DNA of 42,922 nt from Trueperaceae bacterium (GTDB lineage: Bacteria; Deinococcota; Deinococci; Deinococcales; Trueperaceae), in NCBI GenBank assembly GCA_002707365.1, contig PAMQ01000007.1, forward strand, positions 1 to 42,922. The letters run 5' to 3'. The position numbers and the translations under genes were made by a program. This document shows positions 8,477-17,356 of the stretch, piece after piece (the first letter of the stretch is position 1; every line of letters starts with the position of its first letter). The notes below the pieces were generated by a model. The model worked only from the letters and a program-made list of their open reading frames with translations. It made no database searches and was not told the origin of the DNA.

Positions 8477-9586
8477 TCACTTCTGAGCCCAGAGCACCTT
8501 AAAGCCCCGAGAATCAGCAATCTTCTTAGTCTCAGCAAAAACTCCTAATAAACGTTCGTATGCAAGCTCACGATTGGCAACTAAAAACAACACCCCACCA
8601 TCCCGAAGATGAGCATAAGCAGCGTTAATGAAGGCAGCAGGAAGATCCATTTTAACAGTCTTACCTACATGAAAAGGAGGGTTAACCAGAACTATGTCAA
8701 ATCGTTCTTGAGGATCTAGATCGGACGTAAGGTCTGAATGCAAGACACGTGAATTAACACTCAATCGCTCAAGATTCTGCCGAGCACTGTCAACCGAAGG
8801 CCAATCGTCATCTAACGCAGTTACGTGTGCTCCACGAAGCCCAGCAAAAACACTAAGTAGGCCATAACCGCATCCTAGATCCAAGACTTGCCTCCCTTGG
8901 AGCGGCAAGTCTTGGATTGAATCAACTAGCAACCTCGTACCACTATCTATTTTCCCAGCAGAAAATACCCCTGGCCTCGCTTGCATCGGATGACCAATCG
9001 CCTCGAAATCAAGCCAAGGTGGACTTATCTGCAACGAGGAATCGCATCTTACGCCCTCAACAACCCGCCAACCAGACCGTTTTCCGATTAACCGAGTATC
9101 AAACCATCGTTTAGCAAGTTTCTCATAACGTTTTGCCCCTGATTTTTTATGAATTGTAAAAACCAGCCGCCCTGTCTTACGTAGAGCCCGATAGGCACCA
9201 GCTAACTCCGCTTCTACGCGGGCAGTTCCCCGATCAGCTTGTGGAATCAGGGCAATTGCATCTGCTGACTGTGGTACAGCATCCCATACTGCTCCAGCAA
9301 AGACCTTATATTGGCCTTCGCGCTGCATTTGCGCGGCACAAATTCCAGCCGCTCTAGAGGGTTCTAACACAATAACGGGTCCATCCCAATTAATGCCCAT
9401 CGCATATCCAGAAGCAGAACCACTAGCGTCAATTAAAGATCCCTTTCCTGCACTTGCATATTCTAAAAGCACGTTAAGTCCTGGCGTAAGCCCCGGGTAA
9501 CCGCGAATTCCAGGTTTAGTAATAAGTTGACCACCTTTTGGCAGCGGTACTTTTATCTCCTCGTAATGGGACTTTAACGCCGACAC
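8477..9586 (-). CDS. RsmC-like 16S rRNA guanine-N2 methyltransferase
   Basis: This is a 369-residue SAM-dependent methyltransferase with two tandem Rossmann-like halves, the layout of RsmC/RlmG enzymes that methylate guanine N2 in rRNA. The active C-terminal half shows the SAM motif VLDLGCGYGLLSVFAGLRGA at about residues 235-254 and the catalytic motif VNPPFHVGK at about 304-312, close to the NPPFH of RsmC. The N-terminal half has lost these motifs, as usual. The start is GTG at 9586, 6 bases behind TAAACT. Its stop lies 4 bases from the convergent thrB stop. The exact target (G1207 or another G) is inferred. Confidence 0.85.
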   Translation of the reverse strand: MSALKSHYEEIKVPLPKGGQLITKPGIRGYPGLTPGLNVLLEYASAGKGSLIDASGSASGYAMGINWDGPVIVLEPSRAAGICAAQMQREGQYKVFAGAVWDAVPQSADAIALIPQADRGTARVEAELAGAYRALRKTGRLVFTIHKKSGAKRYEKLAKRWFDTRLIGKRSGWRVVEGVRCDSSLQISPPWLDFEAIGHPMQARPGVFSAGKIDSGTRLLVDSIQDLPLQGRQVLDLGCGYGLLSVFAGLRGAHVTALDDDWPSVDSARQNLERLSVNSRVLHSDLTSDLDPQERFDIVLVNPPFHVGKTVKMDLPAAFINAAYAHLRDGGVLFLVANRELAYERLLGVFAETKKIADSRGFKVLWAQK

Positions 9587-9592
9587 CGTACC

Positions 9593-9598
9593 AGTTTA
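9593..9598 (-). promoter_or_regulatory. Candidate leaderless -10 box for the rsmC-like gene
   Basis: TAAACT on the minus strand lies 6 bases before the GTG at 9586, inside one arm of the inverted repeat. Confidence 0.5.
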
Positions 9599-9633
9599 CG
9601 ATGGACTAATAGAACTGGTCCGCCTTAAACTGG

Positions 9634-9639
9634 TACGGT
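9634..9639 (+). promoter_or_regulatory. Candidate leaderless -10 box for tsaD
   Basis: TACGGT lies 6 bases before the GTG at 9646, inside the other arm. A TAAACT copy at 9626-9631 is an alternative with a longer leader. Confidence 0.45.
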
Positions 9640-9645
9640 CAAGAG

Positions 9646-10626
9646 GTGCCATGCATTTTAGGTATAGATACATCTTGTGACGACACTGGGGTTGGACTAG
9701 TACTTGATGGGAAAATCATCGCCAACGTCGTAGCCTCTCAAACAGCTCTCCATGACCGCTTCGGTGGGATTGTGCCAGAACAAGCTAGCCGCGAACACCT
9801 GTCTATTCTGGACAGCGTATTTACAGAAGCGATTAATCAAGCGGGAATCTCTTTAAAAGACATCGACACCGTAGCGGCTACCTACGGCCCCGGCCTGATA
9901 GGTTCTCTACTTGTCGGCTTATCTTATGGGCGCTCATTTGCTTGGTCGCGTAACTTAAGATTCTTGAAGATACATCACCTTGAAGGGCACATTGCCTCGA
10001 GCTTTGCAACCGAAAACGTTAAGACGCCGTTCCTTTGTCTCATTGCATCAGGTGGGCATACCAGCCTTTTTCAGGTTGATGACTGGGGATCTTATGTTGA
10101 ATTAGGTTCCACTCGAGACGATGCAGCTGGCGAAGCTTTCGACAAGATCGCCCGATTATTAGGCTTGCCCTATCCAGGAGGTCCACCTCTCAGCCAACTC
10201 GCTCTTAGTGGAAATACTGACATTTACAAATTACCTAGGCCTCTCTGGGTGCAGAATGGCTTCGACTTCTCTTTTAGCGGCCTTAAGACGGCAGTAGTTA
10301 CCTTGATGGACAGAACCCCAAACGCTAATCGCGCTGACGTCGCAGCTAGTTTCCAAGAAGCCGTCGTCGACTCCTTAATCCACACCACCGTTAGAGCTGC
10401 TAAACAGACTCAACTACGACGCTTAGTGGTTGCAGGCGGAGTAGCTGCCAACCAAAGGCTGAGAGAGAAACTCAAAGATCAGGACCTTGAAATACATGTT
10501 CCTCCCCCCGATCTGACAACGGACAATGGAGCCATGATTGCGTTAGCGGCCTACCGTCAGTTAAAGACCAGACCTAACAGTGATTGGACCACCGACGCCC
10601 AACCTTACCTACCACTTGCTAACTAG
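9646..10626 (+). CDS. tsaD: tRNA N6-adenosine threonylcarbamoyltransferase TsaD
   Basis: TsaD transfers threonylcarbamoyl from its AMP ester to A37 of tRNAs that read ANN codons, working with TsaB and TsaE. The protein has 326 residues of the ASKHA fold. The N-terminal phosphate motif ILGIDTSCDDTG is at about residues 4-15, the metal-binding HLEGH at about 110-114, and GGVAANQRLREKL near 264-276. GTG at 9646 gives the expected N-terminus. The tsaB and tsaE genes are not in the window. Confidence 0.95.
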   Translation: MPCILGIDTSCDDTGVGLVLDGKIIANVVASQTALHDRFGGIVPEQASREHLSILDSVFTEAINQAGISLKDIDTVAATYGPGLIGSLLVGLSYGRSFAWSRNLRFLKIHHLEGHIASSFATENVKTPFLCLIASGGHTSLFQVDDWGSYVELGSTRDDAAGEAFDKIARLLGLPYPGGPPLSQLALSGNTDIYKLPRPLWVQNGFDFSFSGLKTAVVTLMDRTPNANRADVAASFQEAVVDSLIHTTVRAAKQTQLRRLVVAGGVAANQRLREKLKDQDLEIHVPPPDLTTDNGAMIALAAYRQLKTRPNSDWTTDAQPYLPLAN

Positions 10627-10781
10627 AATCTGCTGAGAGGCCCCTCTAGCCCTTGTGCCCTTAGTAGATACAGCTGAGAAATATGCGGTGATTCTTTGAA
10701 AATCGATGTTTAACCTTTCAAGGTACTGCTCTTGCATGTAAAGTAATTATCTCAGAAACTAACTTATTACGAACGTGGCCG

Positions 10782-11507
10782 TTAAATAATATGCTCAAGA
10801 CGGTCGACATCAGCCCCAATAGATGCCTCATCAGTTACGCTTACCCGAACATCAAGACCTACCTTAAGACCGACCTCTCTTTCTATGCCCTCCAACGTAA
10901 TCTGCCCGAGGAGAAGCTTAATAGCAGTGCCAAAACCGATAATCCTGGCCAACGCTAGAGGATTCTTACGTGCCCTATAGACCCGATCAATCCACGGCTT
11001 TAGCATTTCGATTGCATCAGGTTGAACCAAACACATGTTTCCGCCGGTAAAGCGGCCAGAACTCAATCTAACGAAAGTTCTCTCGTGTTCAGGAAAATCC
11101 TGTTTTGATACTTCCTCTGGTATCACTGGGTAAACTAGGTCTCCATAGGGTGCTTCCTCAATCCACTTATCTATTGCTTCACCCTTCAGCCAAGGTAGAT
11201 CACAAGACACAACCAGTAGGCCTCTCGATCCAAATCGCCCTGCAGCTTCACAACCAATAACCAAAGAATCAATAAGTCGTTCCCCTGGAGCAACCCTCAG
11301 GTCAGTGGGTCCTGGAAGATCTGAAGCGCCAACAAGGACAACCTTTTTAACGTATCTGCTAGCAGCGAGGGCTTTTAGGACATACGTTCCGAGCGCTACC
11401 CCGTTATAAGGCACTAAGCCTTTTGACTCCAGCGAAGACTCAGCAGCTAAACGATCGCTCCTTCCACCAGCCAGAACAATCGCTATAAGTTCGTCCCAAT
11501 GATTCAT
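10782..11507 (-). CDS. MobA-like nucleotidyltransferase
   Basis: This is a 241-residue protein with an NTP-transferase fold. IAIVLAGGRSDRL at about residues 8-20 is the nucleotide-binding loop, a lysine follows in SKGLVPYNG, and VVSCDLPWL around residues 98-106 carries the metal-binding aspartate. MobA itself, which attaches GMP to molybdopterin, is usually shorter (about 190-210) and keeps a clearer LxGGxSxRMG motif. Here the sugar or cofactor substrate is unknown, so a generic MobA-like call is safer. No ribosome binding site is obvious. The stop is followed by a 155-base gap to tsaD on the other strand. Confidence 0.75.
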   Translation of the reverse strand: MNHWDELIAIVLAGGRSDRLAAESSLESKGLVPYNGVALGTYVLKALAASRYVKKVVLVGASDLPGPTDLRVAPGERLIDSLVIGCEAAGRFGSRGLLVVSCDLPWLKGEAIDKWIEEAPYGDLVYPVIPEEVSKQDFPEHERTFVRLSSGRFTGGNMCLVQPDAIEMLKPWIDRVYRARKNPLALARIIGFGTAIKLLLGQITLEGIEREVGLKVGLDVRVSVTDEASIGADVDRLEHII

Positions 11508-11582
11508 GTGACTAGTATTGCACTTAATCCAATATTTTCTGCAGACCTAACACCGCAATGCAGCTAGTTTAGAAACCACGAT

Positions 11583-12620
11583 TCAATCTAATAAACTTTG
11601 CTTGATTATTACTTCGGTTGTTCGGTTACTATTGATCCAAAAGTACTGGATGACCGTGTTGAAACCAGGAGCTACAGCTGTTACTTGGTGATTACCTACT
11701 GTTAATCTCTTGCGAATTTTTTCTTGATCGTTATAGTCCTGACTGATAATCTTGCCGTCTACGAATATTTGAGCACCCATCACGTTGGTTCTGAATAGCA
11801 AAGTGCCCATGTCATCGTTCTCAGGAACAAGTGTTGCTTGGACTGGAAATATGTTACCCACACTAATATTAGCCCTGGTCGCAAATATCTCGTAACCATT
11901 TAGATCAAAGGAAATATCATGGTGCCCAATCGGACTTCCGTAAGTAGTGGGAGTGAAGCCAACAAATTTTCCGTCAACAAAAACCTTCGCCCCAGCGGGA
12001 TGACTATTTAGATATAAGGTCCCTAACTGAGAGTTCCCAATATCTTGACGCACATTTAACATCGCGGTATCTGTTGTCCATTTGTTTAGGGGAAAATTTT
12101 CAACAATGGTTCTGAAAAAACTAGTAGCCGTAGAATTAATGCTGGAACTTGTCAATGTAGAATCATTTTGCCTTAATAGAGCAAGATTCCCTGGATTTAT
12201 TGGATTTCTGGTAGCAATCACGACAACCTTCTCTAGTCCACTTGGACCGTCAACAGTGAATTTATAGTTAGATCTCGTTGGTGCAAATAGTTTCGTTTGC
12301 CCAGCCTTTAGGTAATTGTTTATTTCCTGACCCTCAAATAGATTCGGTAATATCTGGCTAATTTTGCCCGTTGATTTTATGCTGTAGAGGTATATGTAGC
12401 TAGGCTCAGTCACAAAAACGCCGATCCTTATCCTGTCACCAACCTCGTATTCAGGAACATTTTCGCCAGAAGGATCCTTATCAACCCATACCTGAACGTC
12501 GAAATCAGGCTTTAAACGAGCAACACCCTCTCGTGGACTAACAACTATAGTTTGTGCTGAGACAATAAAACTAAGTAAAAACATAACGGTAGGCAGCCAA
12601 GGTAGGCCGGGTCGGATCAT
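11583..12620 (-). CDS. Exported DUF4384 and PEGA-domain protein
   Basis: This is a 345-residue secreted or envelope protein of unknown function. A signal peptide covers about residues 1-22 (hydrophobic core, then SAQT). A DUF4384-like domain follows at about 35-135, with IRIGVFVTEPSYIYLYS. Two PEGA domains come next: TLYLNSHPAGAKVFVDGKF around 201-219, and a second near 270-330 containing GAQIFVDGK. DUF4384 plus PEGA proteins are common in Deinococcota. AGGAGGG 8 bases before the ATG at 12620 is a strong ribosome binding site, unlike the leaderless neighbours. It is divergent from the LolA-like gene. Confidence 0.8.
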   Translation of the reverse strand: MIRPGLPWLPTVMFLLSFIVSAQTIVVSPREGVARLKPDFDVQVWVDKDPSGENVPEYEVGDRIRIGVFVTEPSYIYLYSIKSTGKISQILPNLFEGQEINNYLKAGQTKLFAPTRSNYKFTVDGPSGLEKVVVIATRNPINPGNLALLRQNDSTLTSSSINSTATSFFRTIVENFPLNKWTTDTAMLNVRQDIGNSQLGTLYLNSHPAGAKVFVDGKFVGFTPTTYGSPIGHHDISFDLNGYEIFATRANISVGNIFPVQATLVPENDDMGTLLFRTNVMGAQIFVDGKIISQDYNDQEKIRKRLTVGNHQVTAVAPGFNTVIQYFWINSNRTTEVIIKQSLLD

Positions 12621-12754
12621 ATAAGATCCCTCCTCTACTAGACCTTAGGCTATCGCCGCTTTCAATCGAAAAGTGTGAACACCATAAAGAAACCTTTATC
12701 CATTGCCTTAAGAATGAAGAGAATACTCTCATGCCATTCACTAGTGACACAAGT

Positions 12755-12760
12755 TAGGCT
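12755..12760 (+). promoter_or_regulatory. Candidate -10 box for the LolA-like gene
   Basis: TAGGCT lies 9 bases before the ATG at 12770. The spacing is a little longer than at most neighbours, so confidence is lower. Confidence 0.3.
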
Positions 12761-12769
12761 TGACTTAAT

Positions 12770-13543
12770 ATGACCAGACCCTATCAATCCATTAACATAG
12801 GACCTTACGATTCTCCAGGGCAACCGACTAGATCTTTCGGCCGAATGCCTCTGGGCCTTGCCTTCTTGTGGTTCTCAATGTTGATAGCAAACCTTTCCCT
12901 TGCGCAGGACCTAAATATAGACACTGTTCTAAGCAATCTCAAGGAGAAAAGCGCGGCCTTAGCAGACCTTTCATTTCTTTTGAAGGGACGTCTGGTTGAC
13001 GCCGATGGGACAGAAATCTTCCTCGAGATAGATGTTCAGGCGATCCCAGCAGTCCCGGTACTCAGAGCCTACTTCATACAACCCGACGCTCTAGCTGACA
13101 ATTTTGTTGTTCTTGATGGCAACAAACTCTACAACTACCTATTCGTGACGAATCAAGCCACGCTCTTCGACTCCTCAGACCCCGAGGCCCTCGGACGACT
13201 AATGCCGCAAGATGATAACGGGAATATCTTTACTCTTTCGTTGGACCTTGAAGAGGTATTTTCTGGCTTTAGAACTAAGCTGATTGGCTATGAAAAAACT
13301 TCTGTAGGGAATGTGTATGTCCTTGATTTCGAAAATATTGACGGTACGATTGCCACTATAGGACGAGTTAATGCCCAGGTGGTTGACCAAGAATGGTACC
13401 CCTATCGCCTAACGTACTTTCACCGCAACGGTGCACTTCTTTTCGATTTGGTTTTTGAGAATTTCCGCCCTAATCAAGGATTAACAGCAACTGACGTTAC
13501 CTTTATCCCAAGAGACGTAGAAATTATCGACGAGCGCCGTTAA
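12770..13543 (+). CDS. LolA-like exported lipoprotein-carrier fold protein
   Basis: This is a 257-residue exported protein. A hydrophobic signal segment (MPLGLAFLWFSMLIANLSLAQ) begins at residue 26, so either the first 25 residues are an n-region extension or the real start is the ATG at 12845. The mature part is beta-rich, with VLSNLKEKSAALADLSFLLK followed by YFIQPDALADNFVVLDGNKL, which resembles the LolA/LolB lipoprotein-binding fold (DUF4292/MucB-like relatives are possible). It may carry lipids or lipoproteins across the periplasm, but no partner gene is seen. It is divergent from the PEGA protein and convergent with fumC, the stops being 6 bases apart. Confidence 0.7.
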   Translation: MTRPYQSINIGPYDSPGQPTRSFGRMPLGLAFLWFSMLIANLSLAQDLNIDTVLSNLKEKSAALADLSFLLKGRLVDADGTEIFLEIDVQAIPAVPVLRAYFIQPDALADNFVVLDGNKLYNYLFVTNQATLFDSSDPEALGRLMPQDDNGNIFTLSLDLEEVFSGFRTKLIGYEKTSVGNVYVLDFENIDGTIATIGRVNAQVVDQEWYPYRLTYFHRNGALLFDLVFENFRPNQGLTATDVTFIPRDVEIIDERR

Positions 13544-13549
13544 GTGAAA

Positions 13550-14929
13550 TCAAACCATGTTTGCAGGAATCACGATCCGATCAAACTCTTCAGCAGTAAG
13601 ATAACCTAGTTCTAAAGCCGCATCCTTTAGCGTAATATTTTCGGCATGGGCCTTCTGAGCAATCTCTGCAGCCTTGTAATAACCTATGTGGGGGTTTAAA
13701 GCTGTCACAAGCATTAACGAACGACTCAACTGCTCTTCAATCCTTTTACGATTCGGCTCAATTCCGATTGCGAGTCGCAGGTCAAATGAGTCACAAGCGT
13801 CAGCTAAGAGACAACCCGAACGTAACAGATTAAAGATCATTACTGGCTTGAATGTGTTGAGCTGAAAGTGACCTTGACTACCCCCAAGAGCTATCGCCAC
13901 ATCATTTCCAATAACTTCCGCACAAACCATGGTAAGTGCCTCAACTTGAGTGGGGTTAATCTTGCCAGGCATAATCGAGGAGCCGGGTTCATTTGCTGGG
14001 AGTTCTAGCTCTCCAATTCCGGATCGTGGTCCCGACGCCAGCATGCGAATATTATTAGCAATATTCATCAGGCTTACGGCCAAGCGTTTTAGAGCTCCGG
14101 AAGCCTCAACTACAGCATCGTGAGCGCTTAAAGCTTCAAACATGTTTCCTGCAGGAACAAATGGATATCCCGTAAAACTAGCAATTCGTTCAGCTACAGA
14201 GCTTGCGTATCCCTGAGGAGCATTAAGTCCTGTCCCTACTGCAGTACCTCCCAGCGCCAGTTCAGAAAGATTAGGAAGTACTGATCGCACCGCCTGAAGT
14301 CCCTTGTCGAGTTGGGCAACATACCCCGAAAACTCCTGACCAAGAGTAAGAGGGGTAGCGTCCATAAGATGCGTACGACCAATCTTAACTACATCACTAA
14401 AGGCCTCAGCCTTAGAAGCAAGCGTATTACGCAAATTCGAAACAGCCGGAACAACTCGATTTACTAAACTTGTATATGCGGCAATATGCATGGCTGTCGG
14501 GAAAGTATCGTTAGATGACTGTGAGCGATTCACATCATCGTTAGGATGAATAGGAACAGTGGAGCCGAGTTCACCCCCTAAGACCTCAATTGCCCTGTTG
14601 GCTATCACCTCATTAACATTCATGTTAGTTTGTGTGCCCGAACCAGTTTGCCAGACAACCAACGGAAAATGATTATCTAGTTTTCCCTCTAGTATCTCGT
14701 CACAAACGTCAGAGATTACCCGAGCCTTGTCAGGTTCAAGCCCAGCCAATTCGGCGTTAACAAGGGCGGCTGATTTTTTCAGCACCGCGAAGGCCTTTAT
14801 AATCTCTATTGGCATTATCTCGTCACCAATTGGGAAATTTTCCAGCGACCGCTGCGTCTGGGCGCCCCAATATCGATCTGCTGGAACCTGCACCTCACCA
14901 AGGGTGTCCTTCTCGATTCGGTAAACCAT
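13550..14929 (-). CDS. fumC: Class II fumarate hydratase
   Basis: FumC converts fumarate and L-malate in the TCA cycle, and is the iron-free, oxygen-stable class. From the ATG at 14929 the protein has 459 residues, the normal length. The superfamily signature [11 protein letters not shown] is near residues 310-320 and the substrate motifs [13 protein letters not shown] and [12 protein letters not shown] are present. The open frame starts at 14956, but [23 protein letters not shown] is the family N-terminus and TAGCAT lies 5 bases before the ATG at 14929, so the shorter form is preferred. An aspartase is less likely given the close fit to fumarase motifs. Confidence 0.95.
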   Translation of the reverse strand: MVYRIEKDTLGEVQVPADRYWGAQTQRSLENFPIGDEIMPIEIIKAFAVLKKSAALVNAELAGLEPDKARVISDVCDEILEGKLDNHFPLVVWQTGSGTQTNMNVNEVIANRAIEVLGGELGSTVPIHPNDDVNRSQSSNDTFPTAMHIAAYTSLVNRVVPAVSNLRNTLASKAEAFSDVVKIGRTHLMDATPLTLGQEFSGYVAQLDKGLQAVRSVLPNLSELALGGTAVGTGLNAPQGYASSVAERIASFTGYPFVPAGNMFEALSAHDAVVEASGALKRLAVSLMNIANNIRMLASGPRSGIGELELPANEPGSSIMPGKINPTQVEALTMVCAEVIGNDVAIALGGSQGHFQLNTFKPVMIFNLLRSGCLLADACDSFDLRLAIGIEPNRKRIEEQLSRSLMLVTALNPHIGYYKAAEIAQKAHAENITLKDAALELGYLTAEEFDRIVIPANMV

Positions 14930-14934
14930 GGTTA

Positions 14935-14940
14935 ATGCTA
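14935..14940 (-). promoter_or_regulatory. Candidate leaderless -10 box for fumC
   Basis: TAGCAT on the minus strand lies 5 bases before the ATG at 14929. Confidence 0.4.
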
Positions 14941-14955
14941 TCGCAACAACAACCA

Positions 14956-14971
14956 TGAAGGCGAACCTTCA
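14956..14971 (-). terminator. Small hairpin between the esterase and fumC
   Basis: On the minus strand TGAAGG and CCTTCA pair around a TTCG loop (6 base pairs). There is no T-run behind it, so it may be a weak terminator, a processing site or nothing. Confidence 0.25.
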
Positions 14972-15130
14972 CCCCTGCCCTACCGCATCAACAGGTCCAT
15001 CATCGGAGCTAAATTGATTCCCTTGTCATGGATATTGACGTGTCAGCACGGCTTGAGATCAGCTCAGTCCACAACACTAAATACCGCTAAGCAATCACTT
15101 AAAGCCCCAAGTAGGACATTGTTGTTAGTA

Positions 15131-16138
15131 TTAATTTTTAAGTCTTTTACTTTTATGGTTAAAAATTTTTGGAGAAAACGAGAACCTTATGGACTGGGTG
15201 AGGCAATTTCGCCAGCTGACCCAATTGTGACCAGAATTCCATTCCTGATAACGATGGGTTGCCCCACTACAGTCCAATGCCTCCTGAACACTTCTGTTTA
15301 TTTCAAGAAGCCATTCTAGGGTGCCCACATCAAGGGACCAGCGCAGGTTAGAACCTGCTCCTTCCTTGATCCTATTTAAGACCCATGATTTCGTAGAGTT
15401 ATATGGATCAGGATTTGAAGGGGTCCCAAGAAACGCGCCTGATAAGGTCACTACACCCTGATAGCGGTCTGGATCCTCTAGAGCAATGGTTGCACTCACG
15501 AGACCCCCTAAGCTGACTCCAATAAGAATTGGTTTGCCCTCTACTGGTATTTCTGCGTCAATAAAGGGAAGGAGTTCTTGAGATATGAATGACTTATAGG
15601 TGGGGGAAAATTGATATTCAATAGTTCGATCAGCTGGTTCTACAAAGACTAGCCGGACAGGATAGGCTAATCCTGCTTTCACTAAGGACTCAAAAATGCG
15701 ATCAAGGTACCCAATCCTAAGGAACGCAGGACCATCTTGAACGATTGCAATTGGTAGCGGCTTATCACCGACACCGTCTGGGGAAAAAATCGCAAATCGG
15801 CGCCGAGCTTTAAAATGGTAACTATGTAATTGATATCGCTTAAGGTCCCCGCTGCTTGGTGGAAGATCGACCAACGGCCCGAGGAATTTGTGCGTCGGAC
15901 CTGTTAAAACGCTTAACGCGGGATACCAGGGGTTTGCAGCTACTACTGGATTGTTAGGATCGGCTCTCATCTCGCCACCAGAATCGATGTAGCCATATTC
16001 AAAATAAACGTCGTCAGGTAGGGAAAGCTTTATGTGTCGTCCGGAACCCGCTTTTAAGCGTAGAGGATTCCTATCCATGTCCGTGTGGTCACTAACCATT
16101 TTGACAGCCCAATCAGGAACTTTCAGTTTGACTCTCAC
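15131..16138 (-). CDS. Alpha/beta-hydrolase esterase (enterochelin-esterase-like)
   Basis: This is a 335-residue cytoplasmic esterase-like protein with no signal peptide. An N-terminal beta-rich region of about 100 residues precedes a putative-esterase (esterase D/Fes-like) alpha/beta hydrolase domain. The nucleophile elbow GVSLGG puts the catalytic serine at about residue 209, and SGHNW near the C-terminus offers the histidine. The substrate is unknown; siderophore or carbohydrate esters are options for the family. GTG at 16138 is 7 bases behind TAGACT. It diverges from patB, 51 bases away. Confidence 0.8.
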   Translation of the reverse strand: MRVKLKVPDWAVKMVSDHTDMDRNPLRLKAGSGRHIKLSLPDDVYFEYGYIDSGGEMRADPNNPVVAANPWYPALSVLTGPTHKFLGPLVDLPPSSGDLKRYQLHSYHFKARRRFAIFSPDGVGDKPLPIAIVQDGPAFLRIGYLDRIFESLVKAGLAYPVRLVFVEPADRTIEYQFSPTYKSFISQELLPFIDAEIPVEGKPILIGVSLGGLVSATIALEDPDRYQGVVTLSGAFLGTPSNPDPYNSTKSWVLNRIKEGAGSNLRWSLDVGTLEWLLEINRSVQEALDCSGATHRYQEWNSGHNWVSWRNCLTQSIRFSFSPKIFNHKSKRLKN

Positions 16139-16145
16139 AATCCAG

Positions 16146-16151
16146 AGTCTA
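16146..16151 (-). promoter_or_regulatory. Candidate leaderless -10 box for the esterase
   Basis: TAGACT on the minus strand lies 7 bases before the GTG at 16138. Confidence 0.5.
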
Positions 16152-16176
16152 CCTGAGGAACCTGGGTCCGAACTGG

Positions 16177-16182
16177 TAAGCT
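16177..16182 (+). promoter_or_regulatory. Candidate leaderless -10 box for patB
   Basis: TAAGCT lies 7 bases before the ATG at 16190. AAGGAG is also present but ends only 1 base before the ATG, too close to act as a normal ribosome binding site. Confidence 0.5.
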
Positions 16183-16189
16183 AAGGAGC

Positions 16190-17356
16190 ATGCCAAAACC
16201 CTTCAATCAACTTGTCGTGGCCGACATGCGTAAGGTTTACAGCGACAAGTGGTGTGTGGTTGAAAAAGACGAACTGCCGCTATCTGTAGCAGACATGGAC
16301 CTCCCAATCGCTTCAGAAATTAGCACAGCTCTTATTAAACACGTAAGGGATGGAACCCTAATGTACTCAGCCAAACAGGGTATTCCTGGTCTCAAGGAGG
16401 TTGTCGCAAACCGACTCGCAGTTCGTTATGGGTGGGCCATTGGAGCAGAACAGATTCAGCCCCTCAGTGCGACTGTACCTGGACTTTTCTTATCAGTAAG
16501 TGCAGTAACTAAACCCGGTGAGGGTGTAATGGTGCAGACACCGGTTTATACGCCGTTCTTCGAAGCCATCGAATATACGGGCAGAAGAATCGTTCCAGTA
16601 CCCCTCAGCCAACCAGGATATCGGGTCAATCGAGAGGCTTTAGAAGAGGGTTGGACGCCAGAAGTCAAGGCACTCCTGGTATGCAATCCACATAACCCTG
16701 TTGGCCGTGTGTTTACTGAATCTGAAATTGAAACCTTAGCAAACTTTGCGCTTGAAAAAAAGCTGTGGATAATCTCTGATGAGCTCCACGCGGATCTTGT
16801 TCTAGATGGTGAGCATCGTCCCTTAGCGAACGTGTCTTCAGAATTAGCTCAGAAGACTGTTACGCTTTACGGACCTACAAAAGCCTTCAACTTTGCGGGA
16901 CTAAAAATTAGTTTTGCTATTACAGCGAATCGAAAGCTTAGTGAAAAGATGAAGTTGAGAGCTCGTGGTTCAGCAGAGGCCCCAAATACTCTCGCTCAAA
17001 CGGCTGCCTTAGCAGCTTACACAAAGGCCGATCCTTGGTTGATTAATACGCTAAACTACTTGCGCAAAAACCGTAAACGCATTGGTGAAATAGTCGCTGA
17101 AACCCCGGATCTTGAATGGATTCCTCCCGAAGGAACTTTCCTAGCTTGGCTCGACTTCCGTAAATTAGGACTTGACGACCCGGCCCAAAATCTACAAGAG
17201 TTAACCGGCCTAGTGCTAGAGAGAGGATCTCGATTCGGAAAGCTAGGAGAAGGACGTGGATTTGCACGACTAAATTTTGGAACTTCACAACCCATCCTCG
17301 ACGCGGCTCTAGACCGACTCCAAGACGCAACCGCAATCATTAGGAAGCAGGTATGA
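16190..17356 (+). CDS. patB: MalY/PatB-family PLP enzyme, probable cystathionine beta-lyase
   Basis: This is a PLP-dependent fold type I enzyme of 388 residues. MalY/PatB members cleave cystathionine to homocysteine, pyruvate and ammonia; some act as aminotransferases. The family start LPLSVADMDLPIASEI is at about residues 30-45, CNPHNPVGRVF near 165-175, ISDELHADLV near 195-204, and the PLP lysine sits in GPTKAFNFAGLK near 228. The stop overlaps udgB by 4 bases, forming a three-gene coupled operon with two nucleic-acid enzymes. There is no metabolic link to them that I can see. Confidence 0.88.
   Translation: MPKPFNQLVVADMRKVYSDKWCVVEKDELPLSVADMDLPIASEISTALIKHVRDGTLMYSAKQGIPGLKEVVANRLAVRYGWAIGAEQIQPLSATVPGLFLSVSAVTKPGEGVMVQTPVYTPFFEAIEYTGRRIVPVPLSQPGYRVNREALEEGWTPEVKALLVCNPHNPVGRVFTESEIETLANFALEKKLWIISDELHADLVLDGEHRPLANVSSELAQKTVTLYGPTKAFNFAGLKISFAITANRKLSEKMKLRARGSAEAPNTLAQTAALAAYTKADPWLINTLNYLRKNRKRIGEIVAETPDLEWIPPEGTFLAWLDFRKLGLDDPAQNLQELTGLVLERGSRFGKLGEGRGFARLNFGTSQPILDAALDRLQDATAIIRKQV

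Larger units (their letters stand above)
9585..9639. repeat. 14-base perfect inverted repeat between divergent rsmC-like and tsaD genes
   Basis: ACCGTACCAGTTTA (9585-9598) and TAAACTGGTACGGT (9626-9639) are exact reverse complements, separated by 27 bases. Each arm carries -10-like boxes for the gene it faces, so the region is a symmetrical divergent promoter. It could also be an operator. Confidence 0.8.

Noticed and set aside
15014-15319. 101-residue plus-strand frame over the end of the esterase gene
   Set aside because: It is mostly antisense to the esterase C-terminus and has no ribosome binding site or recognisable domain.
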